A stretch of DNA of 64,000 nucleotides, taken from the NCBI GenBank assembly GCA_965644295.1, contig CBFFRP010000182.1:271569-335568 (forward strand), in the 5' to 3' direction. The translations under genes and the position numbers were made by a program. Source of the stretch: Paraphysomonas bandaiensis (lineage: Eukaryota > Chrysophyceae). Below, one piece after another: positions 25,193-36,642 of this stretch (the first letter of the stretch is position 1; the number at the start of each line of letters is the position of its first letter). A model generated the notes under the pieces. It was not told where the DNA came from, searched no databases, and saw nothing but the letters and a program-made list of their open reading frames with translations.

Positions 25193-25864
25193 GATACTTT
25201 TAACAGATCAAACTTCAGATATTACAACTAAATACAGAGGAGCACTAGAGGAGCGATGTATTGATAATGCACTAGAGGAGCGATCGATGTATGGAGAGTG
25301 CAATTGTTCTGCTTGCTTGTTGAGTTTGGAAAAAGTCGAGTTTTGTTGCAATTCTCGAGTTTTTAGTTTTTTTTTTAGTCATTTTCACATGTATTCCACA
25401 CACTTTCATAGTTTAAGGTCCCCTCCATGCATATGTCAATCATATGCTCCAACATTGAGACATACCACATTAACACACTGGGTTACCAATAGAACATGCT
25501 ATTCTGGAAGTGTGGAGTCCACCTTCTACAAGTTTTGGTGGAAATTTGCTTGTGAGACTGCAATTGTTATCCTGCATCAAAATTCACAGTTTATAGAGAG
25601 CTCCTGAACTCACTGTGAGGTACATAGCAGAGACCAGTTGCTGAAAACAATGTTGTGATTGCAAAGATGAGATTATGAGTTCTGATTCTGGATTCATTGA
25701 TAAACGGTCAAGAAATATGCACAGGTCACTGTAGGAGGACCTCTCCCTAATTGTGCCTTCCTTGTTGCACTTAATGTTCCCACATGTCCCCAAATTCAAA
25801 GAATCGTATTATTCTTAATATTTGAGTGATATGAAATCATGATATTGACATTCACCTCTTATTT
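25193..25864. other. Spacer without recognisable genes
   Basis: Only a chance-looking plus-strand frame (25191-25607, low-complexity FSFFFSHF) is present. Nothing is supported here. Confidence 0.5.
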
Positions 25865-26675
25865 TGTTGGAATTATGTGCATTCATTGACTGTGCTCTAT
25901 ATGCGGTATTGACACACATGGTCCCAAACCCCTTCCAACCACGGGTGTAGTTGTCCTATTTTGCAGTGAATTTAACCTCAATGACTGTTTATGATATATT
26001 ATAATGGTTTGATTCATGTAAGTATGCTTTGATGACATATTAAGGCCATATTGGATGAGTTGCTACTTTGCAAAGCAATATAGTTCGCACTTATGTCACT
26101 TGTGACGCAATGCGTATGATATGATATCAACCCCACCCAATCAAATTGGATGTTTATAGTGAGTTATTATAGTAAATAATTTAACTTCATTTTCTTGTTC
26201 AGGTTATTATGTCTTTCGCTTTTGGTCTGGAAATGCGATTATATGTAGATAACTTATGTGAGTTGTGACCGTATAAAAATGACAGACTACATTTATAGCG
26301 ACATGTAGGATGCGTAACCCCTTTATTATTCATCCTTAGATATCGTGCCTTCATTATATGTGCAACAAGCTTCATGCGATTTTATCAGAAGTTGACATTA
26401 TTTGCTAAGGTTTACTGTTCTCAAATGATTAGATGAAATTATAAACATTACATGATAAAGAACCTAAGTTGTGTTCGATGTGTTCAACACCATTCATTTA
26501 CTACTATAGTGTACAAACCACACACTCAGTGATCGTATCCTGTATAGTCACCCATTTCTACTTCAGTTTCATACTACACAATATAATGTACTAATTACAT
26601 ATATATCTTTCGATCCTTGCATCTCACATAATACTGCACTCAATTGCAAGTATATAGAATCTTCAGATCTCAACA
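25865..26675 (-). repeat. Candidate 3' LTR of a decayed Copia element
   Basis: On the minus strand the sequence begins TGTTGAGATC immediately after a polypurine tract (TTGAGGGGGAG, about 26676-26690). It could end at 25865 with CCAACA, giving TGTTG..CAACA termini over 811 bp. The start is well supported by the polypurine tract. The far end is only a candidate because no second LTR copy lies in the window. Confidence 0.45.
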
Positions 26676-27482
26676 CTCCCCCTCAATTGAGTGTTGTACC
26701 ATGACGCCTCCTAGCTATTGAATGCCTGAGATAAAAATTCTGGACAGTAAAATAGACTCATCTCTAAGTCTAAACCTCTGTCTTAAAAAACTCAGTACCT
26801 ACTTGCGTCTTCTATATCTCTTGGTCCCTCATTAATCACTTCAGTGGAACTCTTAATTTTCTCTCCAAGATTTCTCTTTCTCTGCTCCATATATGATAAA
26901 CCAACTAATGACTTTGTATAAATATCTGCTGCTTGTTGCGATGTATGCACATGCACTAACTTAATCGTATTGAACTGATTGGGATCCACGTGCTCTCTCA
27001 CCATGTGATACTTAATCTCAATGTGCTTCGACTTCTTGTGAAACACTGGGTTTTCGGCCAAATCCTGGGCACTCTGACTGTCGATGAAGAATGGTGTGGG
27101 TTTGATGAGCCTCAACTTAATCTCACCCGTCACCCCCCGAACCCACAGCACTTCTTGGAGACCCGAGTATACACTGATACTCAGACTGCATGCTTGACGT
27201 TGCCACTGTCGTCTGCAGTTAGGACTGCCAGACTATAGGCCCTCCCGCTGCAAACCCAACGTACCCCGACGTGGACTTCCTGGACAGCTGGTCTCCCGCC
27301 CAATCTGCGTCAGTAAACATATGGAAGTCGAACCGTCTACTCCCATATTGAATCCCTTTGTCAATAGAACCACGAATATATTGCCATACGTGTGTTAATA
27401 GCTTGCATACTTCAATATTCACCTTATTACTGAACCGAGACAGTACTCCCACTACATAGGCAATATCCGGCCTCGTGTTCAT
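26676..27482 (-). pseudogene. Decayed Copia pol 3' end (RT tail and RNase H)
   Basis: Two minus-strand pieces in different frames. Piece 27482-27219 reads NTRPDIAYVVGVLSRFSNKV and then FTDADWAGDQLSRKSTSGYV, the classic Copia RT-connection and RNase H start. Piece 27151-26792 reads FFIDSQSAQDLAENPVFHKK, YHMVREHV and a degenerate ADIYTKSL, the RNase H end. A frameshift near 27150-27230 breaks the gene and upstream gag/int/RT are missing. A polypurine tract at 26676-26690 and a candidate LTR below it complete the 3' end. The element is clearly dead. Confidence 0.8.
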
Positions 27483-27770
27483 CGATTAACGTAGAGCTCG
27501 AAGTAAAATAAGAACATAATCAGCACTATTTAAATGGAGTTTTGCATATGATAAATCGGCTGAGCGTTGTGCTTCCTCATCACCCTCGTTTTAATCTCCG
27601 CCATATGAACAGGCAAATAACAAAACTAGCACGAGTGCTAGTATTATTACAAAGTCTTCGTCTTTGAAGACGACACATAAAGCAACGCCCACAGCGAGGA
27701 CGAAAGCTTCCATAACAACTCGTCTATTTGAAGACTATCAGTTGAACACATGAGTACAATCTACATATTA
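27483..27770. other. Short AT-rich spacer upstream of the Copia remnant
   Basis: No gene or repeat recognised. Confidence 0.4.
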
Positions 27771-27994
27771 TCAGAAGTGATATGCATACCTCCGATAAAA
27801 CTGAGCTCTGGCGGCGTTCTCATCAGCTCTGGCGGCGTTCGCATCAGCTCTGGCGGCGTTCGTATCAGCTCTGGCGTTAGCTTCTTCTAGAGCTCCACGT
27901 AATGCACGCACCTCAGCAGCTGGGAGGATAACAACAGGGGCCTCTCCATCCTCATCGACAGGATCGGCTATGGGTAGAGGTATGATCTGTGCCA
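27771..27994 (-). CDS. Small heptad-repeat (coiled-coil) protein or fragment
   Basis: From the ATG at 27994 a 74-codon frame begins MAQIIPLPIADPVDEDGEAP. It then carries a perfect 7-residue repeat, NAARADT / NAARADA / NAARADE / NAARAQF, encoded by a 21-bp tandem repeat at about 27800-27875. Alanine, arginine and aspartate at fixed heptad positions predict a short coiled coil. It lies just upstream, on the same strand, of the Copia remnant, so it may be a leftover of a gag-like or captured frame rather than a host gene. Function unknown. Confidence 0.35.
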
Positions 27995-28312
27995 TTGAAG
28001 CGAGTGCTGCTACATCATACAACTCCAATCATATGCTTGGGTTCATCTACATATACATACATAGAAATATAAAAGTCTTCTGATCTGAGCACGACTTCCA
28101 CTTCAATTGTTTCTGTTCGTTTCTAGTACAAAACAAATATCAAACAGTATCTTTAATGGGCACTTCGTTTTCAGGTTTTCTAAATGATCGAAAGTATGGT
28201 ATCTATTTACACAACCTAAACTAAAAACTCCTCTGGTTTTTCACTCAAAAAGTCACAAAACTACACATTTTCAAGAAAATAATGGCAGATGTCTGATAGC
28301 TCCACAATACAG

Positions 28313-28945
28313 AATATGATGCGATAGTTCTTGTAGTAAAGAGGAACGCAGGCTGTGATATGATCATAACCTCACTGGGAATACATGAGCTCATAGTTCT
28401 TTCATGCCACATGCTGCTGGTTGTTGATTTAGCTGGTGAAAGGTATGGTTAAGTGGCAATCATACAGGAGAGTTGGTCTATTTCAAAGACAGAGATAGCA
28501 GAGTTGATTCCATGACCATAACACCAGAGGGCTCTCAGGTAATACGATCGGATGATATTGTAAAGTATTCAATTTAGTGGTTCGAAACAGAGCATATGAA
28601 TATACGCATACTGCAGAGCTGATCATCAGAGACTCACATAAGAATCACTCCACTTGAGTGTCATTCTCCTCTCTGATTTGAAGGTATATACTACGATGAC
28701 TGTATCATTTATAGATACTTTCTCATAGTGTTCTGTGTGTATTGATGTATATGACAATACTGTGTTGGAGCATGTCAATCATTGTTGACGTGCAGCATAC
28801 TCTGCGGAGCCGCATGAACACGATTGTCATGTAACACCAGCGGAGTCTTCGGGTAACGTTCTTGAAATATGTTGTAACTCCACTGATTTTATCCCCAAGG
28901 GTGAAACAATCGGTACACTGCGAGATAATGTATGTATGAGTTTTT
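28313..28945 (+). CDS. Possible spliced fragment, unknown (perhaps retroelement-derived)
   Basis: An exon-like frame at 28313-28442 reads YDAIVLVVKRNAGCDMIITS, LGIHELIVLSC and VVDLAGER. A 50-nt GT..AG intron (28443-28492) joins in phase to DSRVDSMTITPEGSQ (28493-28538). A further open stretch at about 28800-28940 reads PHEHDCHVTPAES, then NSTDFIPKGETIGTLRDN, which resembles the segment flanking retropepsins in some retrotransposon polyproteins. The middle link is unresolved because all three frames of 28620-28690 carry stops. No start or end is fixed, so it may be a relic. Confidence 0.25.
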
Positions 28946-29146
28946 TACTTTTAATGTATGCTACATATTACACGAGGTTGTTACTGTGGCGGATCTACCT
29001 TCGGAATTATAGGGGTGGAGGGTGCCCCATATTGACAGCGTAACTAATCACCGCGTTTGACCGTCTTGTGTGTGCTGGTGAGTAGGGTTGCGACCGCGTA
29101 CCTCTGCCTATGTACACATTGCTTAGTTCAGCGCTTCCCCACCCGG

Positions 29147-29814
29147 GTTCTCATTGCATATTCAGCGCTAAATATAATGATGTAGCTAGTTGGTTTCAGT
29201 AGGTAGATAGTAAATAACATATGGGACTTAATCAATAATCAAGTATTAGTTAAACCCCCACCCGGCTCTACCTATATTGAAAGTCTTATTATTTATTTAG
29301 CAATAGGCGTTAAAAATCTGTACCAATGTAGTGGCTAGTTGAATGCTAGACAGACTATTTAGAGTTTAGACCTATACCCATAACTAATCAGTACAAACTC
29401 TATTATCCTACTATTTAGCAATAAATAAGCTGCTTGTGCGTCGCCACAAGCACCAAGGTGCAACCACTTCTGTTCTTAATGTTCTCATTGCATATTCAGC
29501 GCTAAATATAATGATGTAGCTAGTTGGTTTCAGTAGGTAGATAGTAAATAACATATGGGACTTAATCAATAATCAAGTATTAGTTAAACCCCCACCCGGC
29601 TCTACCTATATTGAAAGTCTTATTATTTATTTAGCAATAGGCGTTAAAAATCTGTACCAATGTAGTGGCTAGTTGAATGCTAGACAGACTATTTAGAGTT
29701 TAGACCTATACCCATAACTAATCAGTACAAACTCTATTATCCTACTATTTAGCAATAAATAAGCTGCTTGTGCGTCGCCACAAGCACCAAGGTGCGACCA
29801 CTTCCGTTCTTAAT
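29147..29814 (-). repeat. Tandem duplication of a 334-bp unit containing a LINE 3' tail
   Basis: Copies 29147-29480 and 29481-29814 are almost identical, with differences near their ends (CAACCACTTCTG versus CGACCACTTCCG). Read on the minus strand each holds a LINE-type 3' tail, from ATTAAGAACGG through GCTTGTGGCGACGCACAAGC to GACTTTCA, followed by about 125 bp of host flank. The same tail occurs at 55379-55554 and 32260-32415. Confidence 0.9.
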
Positions 29815-29832
29815 GTTGATTGTGAGGTTCGC
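29609..29832 (-). mobile_element. 5'-truncated LINE tail with short target duplication
   Basis: This is the LINE-derived part of the second tandem copy. It is flanked by CTCTACCTA at 29600-29608 and again at 29833-29841, a plausible 9-bp target site duplication. Only 3' UTR sequence is present. Confidence 0.6.
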
Positions 29833-29841
29833 CTCTACCTA

Positions 29842-30955
29842 AGTACGCGCTCAGAATAGAGCAAGACTATGTTTTCACGAATGTTGAAGTCTCCATAGTA
29901 TGTCATACCAGCATAGATTTTTTATTCATCAGCTATATGATGACTCTATGTGTGGTATACAATGTTGACGTTCACAATGTGCTCCGTAGAGTACGCTGGA
30001 CTAAGACTCCAATTACTCCGCCAATACTACCACTTAAGGAATTGATTCATCAACAGTTCTATTATCAAGTATACTGCATTTGTTCCCGTCAAATTAGTAA
30101 ATAAGTTTTCCACATTTCCTTCAAGTCCAACATGCGGTTCCAAAGAATTCCTTTGGGAAATACACAATGATATCATTTTAGAAACATCGTTACGACGCAA
30201 ACATAGTAGATTACTAAAATTTCAAACACTTTGCAAATAAATTTATGCGAAAATAAATTTATGCGAAGCAAGAATACATGGCAAAGCCAATCTAAACCAC
30301 TCACAGTACAACTATATGAAACCAGTCAGCATGTCTTCCTATATTAGTGCCATCGAAGTGAGATAGCAAAGCCCGCATCTCTACTCGGTGTACCTGTAGC
30401 TGCTCTGCCAAAATATTGATCTCCATCTACTCCATCAAACATGTATCGACTCTGAATATGACCTAAATGTATCGACTCCATCTAGCTTTCATCTATATAT
30501 TTAGTATTTAGGTCACTTAGAACACCAGGGTCATTGGTTAATTCGGTTATTAAGTTATTTTACACAAAGATATAATAGCTAATCTCTGCATGAATGCACT
30601 CCTGTTTCTGCAGGTACTCTCTGTCAATCTCATCTCAAAATTCACCCTGTTCTCTAATATTTATTGTGGTTGTTATTTGTGTTACTCTTGCAGTAGATAT
30701 ACAGCTTATGGTTTGTATGGCAATAACTACTGAGAATGGACGATGAATATAAAGCATATATCATGGGTAAAGGTCTCACGTAGCCGCTCCTTATTCTATA
30801 TGTATTGTACACTATAACATCTTCTCAACTATGAAATATCTGTCATATGTCATACTCCTACCGCTTTCTACATTGAGACATATGTATATATGTATTAGCA
30901 TGCAGCATTAGTCATATTCAGACTTCGTACTGTTTCAGAATTCAGATGAAAGGGG
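29842..30955. other. AT-rich spacer; one short coding-like frame
   Basis: The only notable item is a minus-strand frame at 30483-30349: 45 residues beginning MESIHLGHIQSRYMFDGVDG and ending DAGFAISLRWH. Its composition is protein-like, and the frame is preceded by an AG that could be an acceptor. Unrecognised. The rest shows no gene. Confidence 0.3.
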
Positions 30956-32429
30956 ATTGTACTGTGATGCTCCCAATAAAATGGACGCGCTCGCATCCCA
31001 AACGTAGAACACAAGAGATCAACGCAACTGGACCTACACTGACCACGGCATTTATATAGCTGACGCCGCCGCCAGCGGCGCTTGGAAGACACTAGACAGA
31101 GTGCTCGGAGCCTCCAACTACAGCGTTGTCACAACTGACGCCACGCACATACTGGAAGAATTCTTCACCACGGGTCAATGGCACAGGCGAAGATACGATA
31201 CACACCTCCTCACAGACCTCGGTTCCATGCTAGGAGACGTTACAGAACTCCACCACCAGTGGGACCTCCATCAATACACCCTCCGACGAGATAGCATGTA
31301 TGCTGCACAAACGCAGCGAGACCGGCAGTATTGGACACGTAGCGGAACAAGGCTCCCACACAAGCTCCATCCCCTCCGTACCCAAAACTCCTCCAAACAC
31401 TACATCCCCCTCGCAGAGCGTATACGCGAGACGGCATACGTATGGGACAAATCCTTTGCAATGGGAAGAAACCGAGCCAAAGGAAAATCCGGACATGATC
31501 GCACAACGGCTTCCACATGCACAGATTGTGCACACCCCACAGACAACGTGGCGCACATGCTTCTCACCTGCACTCACCCTGACATCATTCACATACGTGA
31601 AGATGTCCACCAAGCACACCACAATAAGCTTGACAAACTTCGCACACGCACGCTCCCCCATCCCTGGTTTTACACCGCCATAACCAAACTCTAGCCAAAG
31701 CCGCATGGAACCCAACCACCCCCCAGGTTGAGCGCTACTGGACCGGCCACATTACTGCCACACAATTGGCCGACGCATTCGGACGCCACATATCCAGCTC
31801 ACTGCTCGAACATCAATTCTACGCCCTCGAAAAATCCATCGCCTCTATCCTACTCCCCCTATATGATGGAGGGCTCCGCATGCTTCGCAATAGGGGACTC
31901 AGACACCACAACGCAGACACGGCAGCGACACCGGTCCCGACACACTCACAGCAACGCCAGTCCCATGATGCATGATGCTCACCCGACGCCAAAAATACTC
32001 CAGCTACTCCAGGCGACATCCATCCCAAGAACTACACCCTCTGCAAGAGTCCAGACCCGACAGAGGCTAGCACAATCACTCCGGAAACAACTCCTCCTTA
32101 CTTGTGGCCGAAACCCCACCTCAACAACCAGCACCATCTCCACCACCGACTTACACTCTCATATACATCTCGCCTCACCCACCCCCCACATAATCCATGG
32201 CACAGGCCCGCCAGACACATTGCTCAAAGGTAGACCCCCGACTAACCTCAATACAAGGGACGGTTGCACCATGGTGCTCGCAGCGATGCACAAGCAGTCC
32301 CGAGACGGTTGCCCGCCACTAGTAGTATATAGCAAATCTAGTTATTAGTTAGTCTATAGACATAACCTAGTTTCTGTACACAACCGTACTCATGTAATAA
32401 TCAGACTTTCCTATATATTGTACTGTGAT
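30956..32429 (+). mobile_element. 5'-truncated non-LTR (LINE) retrotransposon with perfect TSD
   Basis: The 14-bp direct repeat ATTGTACTGTGATG at 30956-30969 and 32416-32429 bounds a 1,446-bp insert, markedly GC-richer than its flanks. Coding remnant: from about 31000 the frame reads RNWTYTDHGIYIADAAASGA, an RNase-H-like start (YTD). It then reaches a cysteine/histidine knuckle, STCTDCAHPTDNVAHMLLTC, typical of LINE ORF2 C-termini, and stops at 31694. The homologous frame resumes shifted at about 31700-31975 (ERYWTGHITATQLADAFGRH), so the copy is frameshifted. The 3' UTR (from 32260) is shared with the copies at 29.1-29.8 kb and 55.4 kb. Endonuclease and RT regions are absent through 5' truncation. 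Confidence 0.85.
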
Positions 32430-32609
32430 GTTCTTAGGATATAGGGAATAAAACGTAAGTGCAGTGAGAAAATATATTTCGCGTATTACAATAACGTAAA
32501 AAATTAATGCTGTTAAGCATTTCCAACCCACCTTACAAGTGTGATCATGTATACAATTACAAAGGCGCTACCTATTATTACGCAAATATGCTATTACTTC
32601 TGCATTTAA

Positions 32610-33752
32610 TTATTTCTGTCTTGGTTTGAATGAGCCTTTTGGCTGTCCGGTTTCAAAGTCACATATTGTAGGGCGCCCCTTGACAGCAATCCCTTCGCTC
32701 GAAAGACTCTTCTTTACGGCTATCTCAGCGGATTCTTCACTCTTGAAGTCCACGTACCCGAATCCTTTCAGCTGATTAGTATGTCCCCACACTGCCAAAC
32801 GCACCTAACAATAGTCAGTAGGGTCAATATTGGCAAATCTAATGTCTGGTAAAGTTAAGTGAGCAATACCTTGGCTATCTTCCCACAGAACATGAATGCC
32901 TTCGTCACATCTTCCTCCTCACAGTCATAGGGTAAGTTTTTTACGAAGATAGTGCGGCATCCTGGTGGGCGAGTTGTATGTGCAGCGCCCTTCTGTTGCT
33001 GCTGGAGAAGTCGAGGTGTCATTGGTCGGTCAACCTTGATAAATCTTTTTCCCATGTAAGATCCTGTGGAGTATTACCATTACCAGTGTATCAAGTGTCA
33101 CTAGCTACAATAAACAACTACTTTGCGTTCCTCGTACCATTCATATCCATTGCCCGTTGTGCACTTTCTTCGTCAGCAAACTCAACGTGGCCGTACCCTC
33201 TCAACCTTCCTGAGTCATGCCATCGAGGGAGTCTATCCAAAACACACTATCATGCCAGATGTATATGAAACAATTAAATAAACACACCTCAACGACTGAA
33301 TGGGGCCTGCAGATTCGAAGAACTTGGATATGTCAGACTCTGCGGCATCAAACGGCAATCCTTCTATGTACACTGTGCAACTATTCGTAAACCTGCATAT
33401 GCAGTATTAACTATAACATAACCCAGGTGCTTCATTCAAACCTATTTGCAGCACTACTGCTGGGCTCACTTGAAGGAGCGGGGGTATCCACTTTCAACTC
33501 TTTATCGTCTGTTGACACTGCGGCTGCTTTTCTCTTTCTGACTCTTTTCCTTTTTACAACTTTCTCTATACCCTGATCATTATCATGGTCTACTTCTGCT
33601 TCATTGTTACATTCATTAACATTTCCGTGTTTCACATGTTCATCAATAGTTTCATGGTCAATATTCTCTGTATCTGAGGTGCTCTTAGTAGCATCAGAGG
33701 ATGGTGTACTGGATGCTATCTTTCTTAACTTTGATATTGATTTCTTTCCCAT
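32610..33752 (-). CDS. Two-RRM nucleolin-like RNA-binding protein
   Basis: Five exons. Exon 1 (33752-33442) encodes an acidic/basic N-terminus, MGKKSISKLRKIASS, with an NLS-like KRKRVRKRKAAA. RRM1 is split over three exons: YIEGLPFDAAESDISKFFES (RNP2 position), then SGRLRGYGHVEFADEE (RNP1 position), then YMGKRFIKVDRP. RRM2 follows: RTIFVKNLPYDCEEEDVTKA and LKGFGYVDFKSEESAEIAVK, ending with ICDFETGQPKGSFKPRQK. About 300 residues. The order basic/acidic N-terminus, two RRMs and a short basic tail matches Nsr1/gar2/nucleolin-like proteins of the nucleolus, which act in pre-rRNA processing; the GAR tail of nucleolin is missing. Introns are about 49, 50-65, 74 and 60-70 nt, and all joins are in phase. 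It is divergent from the ankyrin gene at 34335. Confidence 0.8.
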
Positions 33753-34334
33753 TATCTTTTAATAATGTGTTCTATAAACTATCAAGAATGATATAATAAT
33801 ATTTAATAAGAAGATAAATGAGAGGTATATGTATATATTAGTGTGGTGTTCTAGTTATAGTTTAATGGGAGTCTATTGAGTGGTCTCACTCCTGTCCATT
33901 ACATACAATACATCTATACAGTGGTATACCAGGTATACCATATCCCATATACTACATACATATACAGCAGTGTATACTAACTACGTCGTATATAGAGTTC
34001 GTACAGGCAGCAGTGGAGTATATTGTAGTCAGGACCTAAATACTAGAGATTTCCTGCAGTTTCATGCAGTTTTTGTCTCCACATAACAAGAAAATTGTCT
34101 ACTAATTTTGAGAAATCTCTAAAAATCATGGATTTTTATAACTCTATCTTGTATGTGTACATACAGCAGCATGTGTACATGTGGAACGTTACTCTATTGC
34201 TCAGTGCATTAATTAAAATCCATTCCACTTCCATATACATAATATGCAATAATATACCTTTGTGCATTAACCATATCAGTTGTTTTTGCCTTTAAGTTAC
34301 TGTCTTCATTCTATCGTACATTAGTGCTGTAACT
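33753..34334. other. Divergent intergenic region, AT-rich
   Basis: Lies between the starts of the RRM gene (-) and the ankyrin gene (+). It shows AT-rich stretches and a GTATACC-rich patch near 33925-33970. No frame worth reporting. Confidence 0.5.
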
Positions 34335-34870
34335 ATGAAGCGGTATATGAGAAAAATACAAGTCGATATCGATCCCTATGAAGGTATTGGTGGTCAATTT
34401 ATGCACCTTCTTCTTACAGTTTGGTAGCTGTTCATCAGGGTGATATTCGGAGGTTAAAAATAGCTATGGGAAATGAAGACTTTTCTATCAACTCTACGCG
34501 ATGGAGTGGTTGGTCTCTTTTACACAGAGCTGCAGAATTTGGAATGACGGATATCTGCATTCTGCTACTTGAAAATGGAGCAAATGTAAACCAGCGCTCA
34601 ACATGGGGATGGCACACACCTCTTCATTTAGCACTGGCTAATGGGTGGCTTGAAACTGCACTTGTTCTCTCTGATTATGGAGCTAATCAGTACGCCAAGA
34701 ATAAATACAAGGTCAATCCGGGTGCATATGCTACCCAAAAAGGGTATAGTACGGTAGTACGAGAGTTTAATGCTGAAATTTTGAGACGCGAAATTGCTCA
34801 AGGTCATTATAATAATGGCACCAAGGCAAAGAAAACTAGCGACTCACGACAGATCCAAGATAGCAAGTGA
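34335..34870 (+). CDS. Small ankyrin-repeat protein
   Basis: The ATG at 34335 gives a short exon (MKRYMRKIQVDIDPYE). A 47-nt intron (34382-34428), using the TAG acceptor just after the first CAG, joins in phase to AVHQGDIRRLKIAM. Ankyrin signatures follow: GWSLLHRAAEFGMTDICILL, LENGANVNQRSTWGWHTPLH and LALANGWLETALVLSDYGAN, about three repeats. The tail, YATQKGYSTVVREFNAEILR, is charged. About 164 residues. Ankyrin repeats bind proteins; no catalytic part is present and the partner cannot be inferred. The nearer CAG acceptor would give an immediate stop, which is why I chose the later one. Confidence 0.75.
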
Positions 34871-36144
34871 TTCAATACACTGTAGTTGTTTTAGTGTTCT
34901 AGTTAATGTAAATACTTAAGTACTTGAATGTACGCGCTGTAGCATTAGTATTGCGTTAATTCCTCTCCTGTGTGGTGAGGCAATGGGCGTTAATAATTGT
35001 CAATAAAATCTTCTAGCACAGGCTTAATCTAGCCGATAGCAAGTATGAGAGTATGAGTGCCATGTATATTCAATATACCGTTCGTGTGCAATTACAATAT
35101 TCGTAGATTGAGTGTATCAGGGCCTGGTAACCGTTAATGATAATGGCATTAATAACCATCAATGGTAATGCCATTAAAATTGCCGGGAACTGCACTACCA
35201 TTAATGGTTTATGGCATCCCATTGATGACATAACCTGCTATATATAGAACTGAGTGTTATGGAGATAATGTAGTATCTACTCTATACTCCGACAAAACTC
35301 TAAAACATATTAGACAGCAATGTTCATGCAACTCTACAGGTACTTTGTGGCAACTTTGTTCACTATCTTCTCTATCAATAAAGAATTGATCTTTATAATA
35401 GTAAAACAATGTTGTGATTATTAGAGTGTAAGTAATGAACACGATAGAGTGAAAATTATGAATAACAATATAGAACGTACTATCATGCACAACGGAATAG
35501 TTAGAAGTGTAACTGATAATGACGACGTTATGATGACGATCACGTATCTTCGACAGATACTCTCTCTAATTCAGTTCATGGTGTATTTCATTGAACATTA
35601 TAACTCACAGATACAATCATGTATTAAGCTGAATCCTAATATGCTCTCTAACGTTAGAAAATAGTTTCCTGAGCAATATCCATTGCAACATACAATTTCC
35701 CCCAAGGTTGAAAGAAGCTATAACACAAAACTAAGCAAAGTCAGTACACCATACATTAAGCAACGATGATGGCAGTGTAATTTACAGAGTCTTCTTCCGA
35801 GTAGATCAGAGAATCCTCTGCTCTGTATCATATTTGTTCATTGTGCAATGATCGCCTTAAACAAGATATAATTCGAGATTACACGGCTTCTGTGAATCAT
35901 ACAACCAAGAAGGGCACCAAACGCGCGGCTTTTTCTTGGCGAGAGGAACTCGAGAATTTTGGGAAATGAAAGACTTCAAGGAGCTGATTTATTGTCTTTT
36001 ATAAGAAATAAAGTATCTCCTTACTCCAGATTCTTACTCCAGAAACCTAACTTTTGAAAGCTGAAACCTGAAACTATATTTAACGCAACTTGAAAAATTA
36101 CAGAGTGTTACGCTCGCCTTAGAAAAAGATGGAACCAATTTGTA
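34871..36144. other. Spacer with one MITE copy
   Basis: Holds the MITE at 35118-35275 and an AT-rich frame at 35458-35664 (begins MNNNIERTIMHNG), which is probably chance. Nothing else is recognised up to the Copia target site. Confidence 0.5.
35118..35275 (+). mobile_element. MITE copy, hAT-like terminus CAGGGCCTGGTAAC
   Basis: Starts CAGGGCCTGGTAACCG and continues with alternating AATGG/CCATT blocks, then CTGCTATATATAGAACTGAG. It matches the copy at 54514-54660 along its full length and, in inverted sense, the complete copy at 54894-55040. The right terminal repeat is not seen here. Confidence 0.65.
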
Positions 36145-36149
36145 CCAAG

Positions 36150-36407
36150 AAATAAGATTTAAGGTTAGTCTTAATATTTAGTAAGAATATACTTGATATT
36201 ATTAGAGATAAAGATTGAACGATAAGGCCTAATAGTATAATAGCAAGACACGTTTGAGCAGAGCGTTAGCACCACACACATGTACGTATCTTGTACAGTC
36301 GCGTATCATGTATAGTTTGGTAATTATTCAGTCTATTTGGTATTTCATTGTATATGTGTGTTGTATTCACGCGTTAAGAGATATATGTGAATCAATGACT
36401 CCTAATA
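36150..36407 (-). repeat. 3' LTR of the Copia element
   Basis: 258 bp, matching the copy at 41416-41673 base for base as far as I can read. Adjacent polypurine tract (minus-strand CATTGAGGGGGAG) at 36408-36420. Confidence 0.95.
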
Positions 36408-36642
36408 CTCCCCCTCAATGAAATAATCATATGGCGTATACATAGATATATGGATATAGGTGTATATATTTGGAGATAGTTCTACTGAGGGTAAAACCCA
36501 CGAGTGCAATCACAGATTGTGGATTACACTGATGTCAACATACAGCATACTCGTGGGAAACTCCGTAGATCTCTAAGTCATCCATCGTGGTCTCTTGGTT
36601 GAGTTCTCTGCCGGTGGGATAGATACTTTTGTTCTTTTATTG

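Noticed and set aside
25191-25607. 138-codon plus-strand frame
   Set aside because: Overlaps the start of the minus-strand membrane protein, is low complexity and shows no motif or splice pattern.
28440-28445. VVDLAGER read as a kinesin VDLAGSER motif
   Set aside because: The serine is missing and no other kinesin motor motifs occur nearby.
28577-28592. GTGGTTCGAAACAG, resembling a tRNA T-loop
   Set aside because: No acceptor or anticodon stems around it. The similar AGTTCGAATCCCG at 40370 lies inside the Copia polyprotein.
31230-31715. 161-codon antisense frame in the LINE copy
   Set aside because: Complement of the RNase-H/knuckle coding strand, with Cys/Val/Gly-rich shadow composition.
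31728-32348. 206-codon frame in the LINE copy
   Set aside because: Overlaps the better-matching LINE frame ERYWTGHITATQLADAFGRH in another phase; Thr/Pro/His-rich composition reflects GC-rich shifted reading.
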